From Aurelia coerulea (Eukaryota; Cnidaria; Scyphozoa; Semaeostomeae; Ulmaridae): DNA of 64,000 nucleotides. The position numbers were made by a program, and so were the translations under genes. The stretch covers positions 6,036,501-6,100,500 of the forward strand of contig CM076944.1 of the NCBI GenBank assembly GCA_039566865.1, in the 5' to 3' direction. Shown here in pieces: positions 37,581-50,000 of this stretch; the first letter of the stretch is position 1, and each line of letters starts with the position of its first letter. The notes below the pieces were generated by a model. It ran no database searches and was not told the DNA's origin. It saw nothing but the letters and a program-made list of their open reading frames with translations.

Positions 37581-38129
37581 CCGGACCTTACTTTCTTATA
37601 AAAATATGAGAAAACGGATAATGCAATCAAAAGATCCTTGGGGGGTACTCACTGATATTTAACAAACTGTTTGGTCTTAGACATAGTAAATAGCCTCAGC
37701 CATGGTCCATTGATAAAAGCGTACACATTTTTATAAGAAACTGGTTTATAAGAAACTAGTAATGATGACCAACAATTTGAGAAACTCTCTGGTACTATGT
37801 TCAAGAACTATAATTAAGAAACTCTAAAATTTTATTTTTAGAATAAGAGTCGGTAGATTAAAAGGTTAACATGGCAGGCATTGCGTTTGTAAACATCAAG
37901 TGAGAATAAAAATCTTTGTTGGTGACACCCAGCGGTCGCATTATAGAGTGTCTGTTTAGAACGGTCCTATTCATTAAAAAACAAAATTAATTCAAAATGC
38001 AAGCTATTTGTCAAAAATAAGGCTAAACTTCAAACCATAAAGCAGTTTTAGGCCCCAATAAATGAGAAATTAATCAAGAAACTTTTACTACCAAAAAACC
38101 AACATTTTCATGCAAAATTAAGAAACTTT

Positions 38130-38490
38130 TAGCCATAAATGCTGATCCAAGTTTCTTATAAAAAACTGCCCATAAGAAAGTCAACGCTCAGATCGCCAAA
38201 AATTAAGAAACACCAATACTGGAAAACATAAATGAAGAAACTATTTACTTTAACAAAGGGAATCTTTGACATCTTTTACTCTAATTCCACTTGTTTCCTG
38301 TTTCATATTACTTTGAATGAGTAAAGTCTAAACATTGGAAAGGCTTGACAGACTCTGTTCAGGGGGCACAGGTGGTGAACATGGAGGTTGTTATGGAACT
38401 TTTAAGAAGCTCGTCAGAAACTCTTGAGTACTGAAAATCTGATAATTTTAAAAAACTTCCAGTACTGGCCAAAATTCTTAGTTTCTTTTG
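38130..38490. repeat. GTTTCTTA-rich dispersed repeat, inverted relative to 41880-42500
   Basis: CACAGGTGGTGAACATGG, GAGTACTGAAAATCTGATAA and CCAGTACTGGCCAAA recur in reverse orientation at 41880-42010. This copy carries the site that is empty of the hAT-like element at 42181. Confidence 0.75.
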
Positions 38491-38754
38491 AAAAATTATG
38501 TGTATTTGCAGATACAATAGTTTGCATGAAATCTTCTGAAGATATACTAATTAGCCTTAATCATATTGGCAGTTGTTTATAACCAGCAATATATCTATCA
38601 AGTCACCAGTGATTTCAACTACCGCTCGGCTCACTGGCGGGAAAATGATGCTGAAAATGATATAGGAATAACTATTTGAGCCAGTAACATATGATCTTGG
38701 TCTTCATCAGCCAATTTCAGAACCTTGAATTTAAGTTGAAAGTTAACGAAAAAA

Positions 38755-39047
38755 TGTAGCCATGTACCAGTTTGCAGAGTATGGCAGTTCTCGACGAGAT
38801 CTCGCGAATGCAGACCAAGGAAACAGTGGTGTTCTCGCGTGCAAGGTCTTTAATTCCGTTGTTTGCAAAGAAGTAGTGAACAAAAGATCTTGTTCAAAAT
38901 TTGCGTGCTCACAAAATTTTTGAAAAAGATCTCGTGCGTGCAGCTGCCACACTCTGCAGACTGGGCAATGTACTCGGAAATTTCCGATACTTGTTTGCTT
39001 TGTTCCTTTTTTAGTCAGAAGTGGGTACTTTTTTATACACCCGGTAT
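38755..39047. mobile_element. Small foldback element with an ACACCCGGTA tip
   Basis: ACCAGTTTGCAGAGTATGGC is mirrored by GCCACACTCTGCAGACTGGG. The right tip TACACCCGGTA matches the TACCGGGTG group; the left tip is lost. Confidence 0.55.
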
Positions 39048-39411
39048 GTTGCTCCAACGCAATTGTTTTTGGTCTTTCTATCTCAACTGAAATTGTTTCT
39101 TTTACCAGCAATAGACTGCAATGAATTCATCTATATATCTTTTCAGATATCAAAAGTGCTTTCTCATTGCAATTACTGTAGATTCATGGTGCCTACCAAC
39201 ATCTGGCATTGGGACCCCAACTTGGAGTTTACATTAACGAAAAACTGCATTCGCATATTGTGAAATGTTTGTAAACTTTTTTCAGCTGAAAGTCCAATTT
39301 GCACAAGAGTTGTGTTAAAATAGAGTAAACAATGCCCTACAACAAGGTATTCAAACATCAATGAGTGCTGATCTTATAAAGTAAATGACACTCTGTCTCT
39401 TTTTTGTTTAG

Positions 39412-39902
39412 TGGTTCGAAACGATGAGCAGATATCGGAGAAGATGAGGTTGCATTATGGGCACAGGAGCCCAGGAGTGAATGTCAAACAAAGAAGATTT
39501 TGGGGACTTGCTGAAAGTCAAAAGTTCACTTTAACGGTCTCAGGTACTCAATAAGCTGATTTGGCAATGACAGACAAGACACAATTTCTTGGACAACCAA
39601 CATGTTGTGAGGAAACAAAGAATATCCCCCCAATCACCAATGAAAAGGAAGCCGTCTAAAAAAATTGAATAGAAATGTATCAGACAAAACTATTTAGACC
39701 TAAAAATTAAGGGCTTGGTCACGTAACTGTCAGCAAACCTGCAATCTCAATAATCTATATTGTTTCAGGCATGTGTCCATTGTGTTCCACACAAATGTCT
39801 GTGGATGGGATGAATCCACAATCCATTGATATCTCTCTACATCTTAATGTTTCTTTTCGCTCTGTGACATTCAAGAATCCATCTTCAAAATTGGAAAAGT
39901 AG
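39412..39902 (+). CDS. Candidate gene: last two exons with a CPLC motif, function unknown
   Basis: Two plus-strand exons join cleanly. Exon 39412-39543 follows an acceptor TTTTTTGTTTAG and ends TCAG before GTACTC; exon 39769-39902 follows TATTGTTTCAG and ends at TAG. The split codon makes Gly, giving 43 + 44 residues that include RLHYGHRSPGVNVKQRRF, then KFTLTVSGMCPLCSTQMS. CxxC plus a nearby basic, aromatic stretch suggests half of a zinc-binding site, but only one such pair is seen. The first exon needs one base from an upstream exon; I could not find a partner with the right phase. Both exons lack in-frame stops and read like protein. It could also be a decayed gene. Confidence 0.45.
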
Positions 39903-40529
39903 TGAAAAATCTGTTCGATATGACTTACCAAAACACTGCAAAATCATCGTTTCAAGAGAGGATTGTTTACAGTTACGTGACCCAGGTCCTTGCACATTTT
40001 CTAATATGGAATTTTTTGAAATAGTTCTTGCCCTTTCATTTAAGTGACCATTTTGAGATTTGAAGGAAACAACTAAAAGCCCTATTTAGCTTCCCCTCTG
40101 ATAAGCCCTTCCTTCAATTATTTCAAATGTCAGTTGTTACAAAAGACTGTCCACCAATTTAGCTTAACAAAATAGCATGTAAATTCTTATATGATTCCGG
40201 ATCAAAGTGATTTCGAATTTGTGTATTTGACTCGTAAAATGGTCTGTTTTATTTCGTAATAAATGGAGTGAAAGATTTAGAAAGCTATCATTTATATTCT
40301 CGTAATTTGAGTTTGTAAAATGAGCCCCCTTCTCTGGTAAGCCCCCTCTCCTTTAAGCCCCCATCTGGAGTGCAGTCTCTGAGATTGAATAAGCAAACCC
40401 AGAGGACTAAATATAGCTTTACGGTATTTGCTACTGGTGCTTTTGATGTGTATCACCCCATAAACATATCTGTTTACATCAATCTAAAGTTTTACAACAA
40501 CTGAACATAAAAGTAAAAAAGTAGATAAA

Positions 40530-40866
40530 TTTAGTTGCCACCAGCGATGTGAATTTAGCTTTAATCAATGGCTCATCACTCTCAAAATTTTCCTCGATAG
40601 TTAACTGGAACATAGATACCTCGTTTGTTGGTATTCTGCTTTGCCTTAAGAATTTGCTGGCTAAAGGCTAAAGCTCTGGTTTGCAGGAAGAGACAAATTT
40701 GAGCTTTCAAGATTAACATGCCTGCTCTCAAAATACCAATACCAACAAACGAGGTATCTATCTTCAAGTTAACTATCGAGAAACATTTTGAGAGTGATTC
40801 GACATTGATTGAAGCTAAATTCACATCGCTGGAGTTAACCCAATCCCTATACATTTTTTGGGACAC
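40530..40866. mobile_element. Left-truncated copy of the 442-1047 foldback family
   Basis: Shares TTTAGCTTTAATCAATGGCT, CTCGTTTGTTGGTATT and ATTGATTGAAGCTAAATT. The right tip TTTTTTGGGACAC is present but incomplete. Confidence 0.7.
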
Positions 40867-41879
40867 GATGCCACAGGGAGCATCAGAATACATTGCAATC
40901 CCTGGAGCTAAACATGAAACATTTGCATGGAACTAATCAACCAACAGATTAAAGCAAAAAGTACAATTTAAGAAAAGAGAAAATTATGCAGAGTTGGAAG
41001 AAAGGGAGGAAATTTCACAGAAATCGTCAAAAATCTCTTCGATGATTCAATGATATTTAGGGGTGCTCCGCGATTTTTTTTTCATTTGATTTAAGGGTAA
41101 CCTTGCACTAATTTCTGAACACCGTCATTTATGGGACAGATTGGGTTTACTTTGTGGCTATAGTTGTCTGAAGTGTGAAAATTATGTATACTTGCCGTAA
41201 AAGCTCTGTTAACCCCCTGGGGGCTTATTTGATTTCGAATACTTTAGAAGGGGGCTTCAAAGAGGGCCTTATTAGAGAGGGGAGTTATTCGCAAAATCAA
41301 ACGACAAGGATATATGTGACAGCTTTTATTATTTTATCCCATATTTTGTGGATTCAACATACAATTTTGCGATTCAATTTCAAAAGTTTCACACAGTTTT
41401 ATCCGAAGCCTCGTCAAAATTAAAGATTTGTCCTTGTTGTTGTTTGCTGACTTTTCATTTCATGGTTTTCATATCTACGTTCGGTAATTAGTTGCTACCG
41501 TTGTCTTATGACAAGTATTTCCGTGTAAAAATGTATTGCTCTCAGCTACATATCTGGCTACATATTAAAGATTTTGAAAATAATAACAGCAACAACACAA
41601 AAACTCTGATGATATCTTGACAAATACGAGAAGTTAATAATAGCAAGCTTATTTGTCAATATAGAGCCAACCATCGAAATGTCGTATTTCAAATGGCATG
41701 GATGCTGCAAACTGCAAGTCCCAACAAGAACAACTAGGAAATTATTCACCCATCAAAAGAAATTATCAAATGCCAACTGTTACAGACGATTTTCTATTTA
41801 TTAGCTAACAAGTTTGCATGTTAATGAAGCGTTACCGAGTCCTAGAAATTGGTCATCGTCATATTTCACGTATTTTTTA

Positions 41880-42500
41880 GAAGAAACTAAGAACTTTGGC
41901 CGGTACTGAAATTTTCTTAAAGTTATCAGATTTTCAGTACTCGGAGTTTCTTACTAGTTTCTTAGAGGTTCCATACAATCGTCAGGTTCACTACTACCTG
42001 TGCCCTCTAATGAACATTTCAAAACAAGGTTTTTTAAGCCTTTCCAATATTTAGACATTACGCAAAGGCCTTACGAGTAATGTGATACAGGAAATAAGTG
42101 AAAGTACCGTAAAGATATGTCAAGGATTTCCTTTATCAAAATAGAAAGTTTCTTAACTTATATTTTCCCAGTACTGGAGTCATAGGCGTAGGAGACAGGG
42201 GGACAGGGGGGGGCTGCAGCCCCCCCCCCCCCTCAACGTCAGAAAAATTTGCAAAAATCAGCCATAATTGGGCAGAAATCCGCCTCAAGTCGGGCAAAAT
42301 TTTCTCAAACAATGGACTTTTTATCGGGCAGCCCACCCAAATTTTATCTCCTCCTACGCCGATGACTGGAGTTTCTTAATTTGTTGGCGATCTGAGAGTT
42401 GAGTTCCTTATGGGTAGTTTCTTATGAAAAAACTACGTGTAATGGAGTTTCTTAATTTTTTAGCGATCTGAGAGCTGAGTTTCTTATGAGCAGTTTCTTA
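41880..42500. repeat. GTTTCTTA-rich dispersed repeat, partner of 38130-38490
   Basis: Reverse-orientation copy that also holds the hAT-like insertion at 42181-42364. Beyond it, TTTCTTAATTTGTTGGCGAT and TTTCTTAATTTTTTAGCGAT form a local duplication. Confidence 0.7.
42181..42364. mobile_element. hAT-like MITE, 184 bp, with 8-bp target duplication
   Basis: Terminal repeats CATAGGCGTAGGAG and CTCCTACGCCGATG (one mismatch) are flanked by the 8-bp duplication ACTGGAGT at 42173-42180 and 42365-42372. The centre has facing G and C runs. Confidence 0.85.
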
Positions 42501-42825
42501 TTTAAAAAATATACGTGTAGTCGCAAACATTCGATCCAAGGAAAGGAATGATAGCATACATTGTAGATCACAAAAGTGTAACTTAGGGGTTATGAACTTT
42601 GTATTGTATATCGACAACGTTTTTAGATTCTTTAGCATTGTATGAATATACCGTATCTATGTGAGTGACTGCCTCTTTAGGGGTCTTTTAGATGCTGCGA
42701 TTTAGTCTGAAATCCTATAGATGTCGAAAATTATGCAATGATTTCTTTAAAAACATGTTCCTCTCTTTCTCAATTTATCTCTGGTATAATGCCATGGACG
42801 TCAACATCCTAGCTGTTGGGCAGAA

Positions 42826-43141
42826 GTTTCACCAACATTTCAAGTTGAAAGACGCGAAGTGTAGTGCGATCGCCGACCTGCACTTCGAATTTCACCACAA
42901 TTTCCTCTTGCACACTGCGAGTTTCCTCTCAATTTACAGATAACACTCGACGTTTACCGTCGTTGGAAATCGTGCGTTTCTCAGTTTCACCAAAATTTCC
43001 AGTTGAAACACGCGAAGTGTAGCGCGATCGCCGATCTGCACTTCGAATTTCACCATAATTTCCTCTTGCACACTGCGCTTTTCCTCTCAATTTACAGATA
43101 ACACTCGACGTTTACCGTCGTTGGAAATTGCGCGTTTCATG
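42826..43141. repeat. Tandem duplication, two units of 158 bp
   Basis: Each unit starts GTTTCACCAA and shares CTGCACTTCGAATTTCACCA and AACACTCGACGTTTACCGTC. The unit boundary is at 42984. Confidence 0.85.
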
Positions 43142-43344
43142 TTTGGAAAACATAGGGAAAAGTAAACTCCCTTTTCCCACTAGTTTCCGGGTTTGGAAAT
43201 CTTACATTTCTACCACATTTCCAACTGGGGAAATCATTGGAAATGCGAAATTTCCCAACAATTTACCTACAAAACACTATGTCGAAACGTGATCATTTCT
43301 TGCCGTGATCCAATGTTATTCAAAGTAACGAGAACCGTCCCGTT

Positions 43345-43427
<83 letters not shown>

Positions 43428-43428
43428 T
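43345..43428. repeat. (ATC)n microsatellite, about 28 units
   Basis: An uninterrupted trinucleotide run. It creates a spurious poly-serine reading frame on the plus strand. Confidence 0.98.
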
Positions 43429-43472
43429 TATTTATTTATGAAGTAGGGTAAACAGAAACAATGGCTAAAATA

Positions 43473-43650
43473 GACCTTTTAGCTATTCTGAAAGGAATCA
43501 GGATTGAACGATATTTTGCTGCATTTTATAGAATTTTCGAATGGGCACAATAGGGATAGAAGCTCTAATGCCACTCAATCAACCTTGCGTGTAGAAATGT
43601 ATAAAAATAACGTTCGATCCAGGCTCTTTTGTAGAATAGCTTAAAGGTAT
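43473..43650. mobile_element. Short foldback repeat, second copy of the 7511-7679 family
   Basis: TAGACCTTTTAGCTATTCTG at left and TAGAATAGCTTAAAGG at right, with the shared GTTCGATCCAGGCTCTTTT. Confidence 0.7.
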
Positions 43651-44028
43651 ATTACAGCTAATTAAGGCCTTACTGCATTAGATGTAAATTTCTCTTGATC
43701 TCGGTAAACAAATTTCAATTGTTGGATAAAAATCTTCGTCACATTGTAACAGGAACGGTGCATACGAAAGGTGTACAGCGTTCTCGTTGTGTATACACTC
43801 TACCCGTCACTACATGAACAGATTTGTTTACCATTTGGGAACGGAGCCCCTTTCGGTAGAATAGCAGAAGAGAAAACAGACAAAGAGACAAGAGTAAAGT
43901 TAATTTCAAATGCTTGTCAATACACCCATCTTATATACAGATCCCTATACTTAACGGCTTCAACGAAAAAGAACCTACTTATGAAAACCATACGTCATTA
44001 ATACAATAATAGAAATGTAAATCTAATT

Positions 44029-47000
44029 TTACCAAGTAAATCCGATACGTTTTCCTGATTTACCTACATGTCCGTACGTTTTACTATACGTTGGAGCGTC
44101 TTTACGGAAATACGGTAACTGAACACCGGTTCCATCGCTAGCTGGGTAGCTTGGTCTCAAGCCACCAATACCATCAAATTTTGGTCCAACTCCACCACCG
44201 GGTCCTGATGCAGCCACCTTTACGAGAGGGTAAGGGTTCCTGCCTTTTGACTTTGCTTCCGAGATAACTTTATGTGCATAATCTTGGAACTGCTCTTCGT
44301 CTTTGGCAACTTGCTCGCGGTTTTTCTTGTCATATTCGAGCTGTTCTTTTTGAGATTTGATTTTCTTTTCTTTCCTTTGATGCTGAAATCAAAGAAAAAA
44401 TGATGAGAAACCTCGAGATGAGACTAAAATAGGAAAGCAAAATGGTCGTTGGCTGTTAACGACGCATTTGTCATCATTATTAGAGTATGCAACAATTTAG
44501 AATACACCAAGGCCTGTTTTAGCGAGAGTAAAATCACTCGGAACATTGCGTACAAAATTTGGGATCCATATACCTTAGAATATTTCAAATTTTTCAAATA
44601 TTCTGAGAGTTTACTGAGATTTCAAAGATTTTTGAGACTTTGGAGATTCTTTACAACATTTGTTTCAAAAATTTTCGAAGCTTTGCGAGATGTTTCAATA
44701 ATCTGCAAGATTTTTGAGAATTCAAATCATTTGCAGGGCAAGGCTTCAAGATTTCTTTAGGATTTCTAAGATTTTGTGAAGATTTTTGAGACTTTCAAGA
44801 TTCATCGAGATTTTTGGGATTTTTGAAGACTTTTTACGAGAAAGTGTACGCGATCTTAAGAGTGATTTTGCCCCTCGTGTTTTCGTTTAGTTTCATGTTT
44901 TGCATGTTACGGAGTGGCAAAAATTTTAAAATCAACAGGCTGTCTCAAATTAGATGTCAGAGGAAAATGCCCGCAAATAAAAACAATCGAAGAGTGCAGT
45001 GTGAGAAATTTTGCGTTATCGCAAATTTCACGTGGCATCTAGTTTGAAACAAGCTTTAGGTGGTTGCGTAGACTGATTACAACGCAAAAATTATCGCTAT
45101 CGAAATACTAGCCCGTTGCTCTAACTAGAAATTAAACCATACATACACAGAGACTGGACTAAATTCGCGAGTTAGCGAGAGTTATATTGGCAGAAATGGC
45201 ATGACGGGTGGCCTATGAAAAACCCCGACGCCAAAATGGTTCAAAATTTATGATTCCAATGGCGGAAGAAGCGACAACAACTAGGAGTAATAGATTTATG
45301 TTTCATTTAGCAATGAAATTGAAACATTTCACTGTAAATAGTTTAAACACTGTGCAGTGACTGCCACGACACAAAATTGTCACAGCTTGCAGACTAGTTC
45401 AGTTTCGTGTATGTAGCATTATGTGTTTTTGCTAGGCGATGAGGCGGTAATAATTAAGAAAGTAGTAGTAATTCAAGCTTGAAAGAACGACTAACCATTT
45501 GATCTATGCGTGTGTCTTTGACTTGAATTGATTTCTCTCTCTTACTTCGAAGTTTCTCTTCTTCTTTTCTGTGACTCTGGAAGATAGAACATCTGTTTTA
45601 GGAATATGCGTCTTTTAGGAAAGTAGGGTTTTCCTGGAAATAATACTGGGCAAATAAGATTGAGTGCTCCCCTTCAGGACTATCTGTTTAGATGGGCAGG
45701 GAATAGCATTTTTTCAAACGTTGTATATTTTTGGCTCACCAGGTATGACTCAAAATCATGTCATCTGAGCGAGAAATTTTGCGACCTTTCAACACACACG
45801 CACAAGCAATTATTACCTTTCTGAACAGAGAGTCTTTTCATTCATTTCAAAGCATATACTATGAAAGATGATGGGCCGCAAAATAGCCTGTCGAGCCATT
45901 GTTCTCATTAAAGTGTGACAATACACCCCCTCCATTTTGGCATATGATTTTAGTTGTATCAATACGTGTCAAGAAAATGAATAACATATCAAATTCTAGC
46001 AATTCTTCAAATTGTGATACTTCACTTTGGATCATCTGGAACACCACATCCTATCAGATTTTGAAAAGTGGCAAAAATTAAGTTACGAGGATAAAAAGCA
46101 GCATTTTGCCAACCCCAGATCCAGCAAGACAAGATATGCTACTCTTTATGAAAGCAACTTTGCTATCAGCTTACCTCTCTATCTTCAGCAATGCGCAACT
46201 TTAGACTTTCTTCATCTAATGCTCTCTCCTGTGCTTCCAAGTCCACTGCACTTCGTATCTAAGATAATGAAAACACTTTACTTAAATAATAACCAAGAGA
46301 AAAACTTCTAAATTGCGTATTTGACTGGAATTATCAAATTTGGAAAGCATGCTTCTAATTAGTTATAGTCAATGAAAAAGGCACAACTACATAGCAAGGA
46401 ATGGAAAAAAGGTAAACCTCATAACAAGGAGCGTAAAAAGGAACAGGAAAGGTAAAAAGAAAAATATTGCTCACCACTTTCATTCTGTGATCTTTAATTG
46501 CACTTAACAATCTTGTTTTCTTTTCCTCTTTTTCTCGCTCTTCATCCTAAAGTTAAAAAGGCATAATGATTAAAAAAAGTTTGCAAAGTAACCTCAATTT
46601 GCTTTACATGGAATGATTGAAGGGGGATACATAAAACTCCTGATAAACAAAGTGTCCCAACAAAGTTGTACCCTGGATAGGTTTCAACTTAGAGTTTGAG
46701 ATTGAGCTTGGATCATCTGACAAATGGTTGCTCATTTATGGCACAAGAGAGGCAAAATAGTGGTTGTTTCAAAAACCGCACTTCTTTTTTTACATCAAGT
46801 ACATTTTGGATGAAAAGATTCTTTTATTGCATTCAAATTTTCTCTATAGTTGTAAGAGTCAAAAACATCACATAATTTGAGTATAGCCGCCATTTCCTTC
46901 TTGACTCGTTTCCATACACGTTTTTCAAGTGGTGTAATAGTGTTGTTTGTCAGTAAGACAACACTATTGACCCCTTTAGATAGGATTTTTCGCCTGTGTA

Positions 47001-50000
47001 AATGTCCTAGCAATTTCCTGCATTGGAAATAGGCCTTACTTACTAAACATCAGTTAAATGACATATCATTCAACTAATGCAACCAAAATGCAAAGCATTG
47101 AAAATGAGATTGTGCTTTCAGATGGTTTGCTTCAAATTAACTCAATAGATTTGAATAAATTCGAATTTATCTGGATTGCGTTTTCTAATACTTCAAACCT
47201 TCTACATTTATGGAGCTACTTGTGAATGGCTCCCAACATTTGACAGAACTTTAGAAAGAATAAGAACTGTTAAGCAAATGACATTCGTTTAACATTGTCT
47301 ATCAAAGAAATCTTTAAAGGAGCTCCGTCTCCAAATTTCGGTCGAAACAGTGATTTTGAAGTTCTTTGATGGGCAATATCACACAGACATTTACCTGTTT
47401 TTTCGAAAATGAAAGAATCATTTTGAAGATAAATCTTTGTACTTTACAGAAGAAAAAACCAAAGATTCATGTGTTTTACGATTGCTTGGATACAAGTGGA
47501 TTTTTAATGAGCACTTTTTGGTGGCTTGGGTGAAGCCACCAAACAAACTGCAGAAAACGATGGAGAACAATGTGCGACGAAGCCCCCTTAATCAATTGAA
47601 TATTGACGGGAAACATTGTTTCATGAATACAAACAATCACTTACAGCTTTTTTCTTTTCTCTCTCTGCAACAGCTTTAGCAATTCGTTCATCCTCATTAT
47701 CAACTTTCTGTTTCATTTGCTCGTGTAACTTCTGCCTCATACGTTCTGTGTGATCTTGGAAAGCTCTATAGATGCAATGAGACCATGGTTAGAGGTAAAA
47801 TACTACTATTTTAAGACAAGAAGATTAGTTTGAATATGAAGGACCAAGCAGAAAGTTTATTGGGGCGTATTCTCGAGCAAATGATTTGGAAAACAATATC
47901 CATCAATTGATAGTCCAGTTGCAACGAAAATAGGAAGTTTTCCTGACATGCAAAAAATTGCTTGTACGATTCTAGTCTGCAAAGAGGGGGGGGGGTATCC
48001 CCCTTTCGATAAAATTTCGTAGTAAAATGTCGCATTTCCCTACCTTGGGTACCAGACTCTCTAATATGTTAGAGAGTCTGGTACCCAGGGTAGCATTTCC
48101 CCCGTAAATGCTGAATTATCAAATCAGTTAATGCACGAACATTCTTTTTTGCATGCGTGTTATACAATACATTTTATATTTATAAACAATTAAAGTAACA
48201 TAAATCGTACTTTGAACAGAGTATGGAAATTTCCACACGTTTATCGAGGGTCTATAAATTAGTCTCTATCTAGGCTTGTCTCCAAATTGAAATGTCACAT
48301 TGAATTTAAACCATGAAATGGCGAAAAAAGGGCCAAAAATGGATGGCACGCGAAAAGATCCTGGTTAATCATGAGCGATTTCACAAGTCTCATACCAAGG
48401 TAATACGTTGTAGCATCGACCAAAAAGGGTGTGAGTAAATTCACTTCAAATTTCTAATATTTGACTTACTGAAAGAGTTCATCTTCTTTTGCTTTGCGCA
48501 TCTTGATCATTTTCTAAAATAAAAGCCAAATATACGTAATTTCTGAACATCAAAGAAATCTAAATGATTAAAGTCTGTCTCAAAATAAATTTCATGTGAG
48601 ATTTGCGATAACGCAAATTGGTCATCGAAAACTATTCAATCAATCGTTATTATTCACAGGCATCTCTAAATGAGATCTAATTTGAGACAGAAAGAGTAAT
48701 GAAAATAGAGTCGAGCTTTAATTGAGTCAAAAAGAGAACATTTGGGTAAGAACTGTTTTTCACAGTTAAATGTAGCAAAATTAGAGATTTTGCCTCAAAG
48801 GCTAAAACAGAGGACAACTCTTCAAGTGACACGGAGCCCAAAACTTAGTAAAAAAAAACAGGACAACCTGATGTTTACCGCTGCCAAGAATGAGGAGAAA
48901 CAGTGTATATTTAATGTCATAAAGTGTATAGGTTATTCGTTTGAATCAGCCGAATTTGTTGTTATTGAAAATTCAAGAAGCTCATAGCTCACCTTCTTAG
49001 CATCTACGAATTTGCCAATCTCGATATCCTCTTCTTTGTCTTTTTCGATTAAACCCTGTTCATGAATCTGTAGATCATAAGAAAAGTAACGTCATTAACA
49101 ATCGAAGATGACCTGGGAGAAGAATGCACAAGACGCAAAACAGAGCTGCACCTGAAAACGGACATCCCAATACATTCAACTATGGCCTGTATTCATAGAG
49201 CATCCTACTGAAATACACTTCAATAGCATTTACCGATATCCAGCATTTACTATGGGTATAAACTTTGAAGATCGTCTTAAAGACCAGACCAGACTGTATT
49301 TGAACACACGGAAACTTTGCTGTCAGACATTAGGCTGTTTTAGCAACATCACTTGGATGTTTTTGAAAATGTAAGTGACTAAAATCTTTGCACATATCAA
49401 TTTTCCAAGCCTTTTCTCCAAGGAAGCCATTCAGCGAATGAGCTATGTATTCTTGAAAATGATATGCAGGTTCACCGGTTCAACAGTAAGGAATGTGCTC
49501 AAATATTTTTTGTTTGCATTCCATGCCTGCAGGGATGCTGTGAAAATTAGACTTTATAAGTCGACACAAGGCCTCTGTAGATTGAAATATTCAGATTTAA
49601 TTGCATTTTGTCATTCATTTCCTTAAACAAAAGAATTATGCCAGTATCTTCTTAACTGATATCTTCTTGCTAAAACAGCTTAATAGACACTTCATTATTT
49701 CATGCAAATATCTTATTACAACACAACTTGGGACGAAGTTCTTTAAATTATCCACTTCTTATCACGAGATCATATCTGACAAGAAAGCTGCAATCGCTTG
49801 ATCTAATCTTCTCGTTGGTCTTCAAAGCTAGATTCAAGATTCCGTTGCTTCAAGATCGTTTAAGCAATTCGTCTGGACTCTTCACACCACCAGCTCACAA
49901 GAATTTCACAATGATAACTGACGAAGGATTACAAATAATAAATCTGCATTTGCGCTTTCAGACGAAGTTGCCCAGGTAGTGCATAACAATAAGCAGTGCA

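Noticed and set aside
43193..43441. Poly-serine frame
   Set aside because: Produced by translating the (ATC)n microsatellite.
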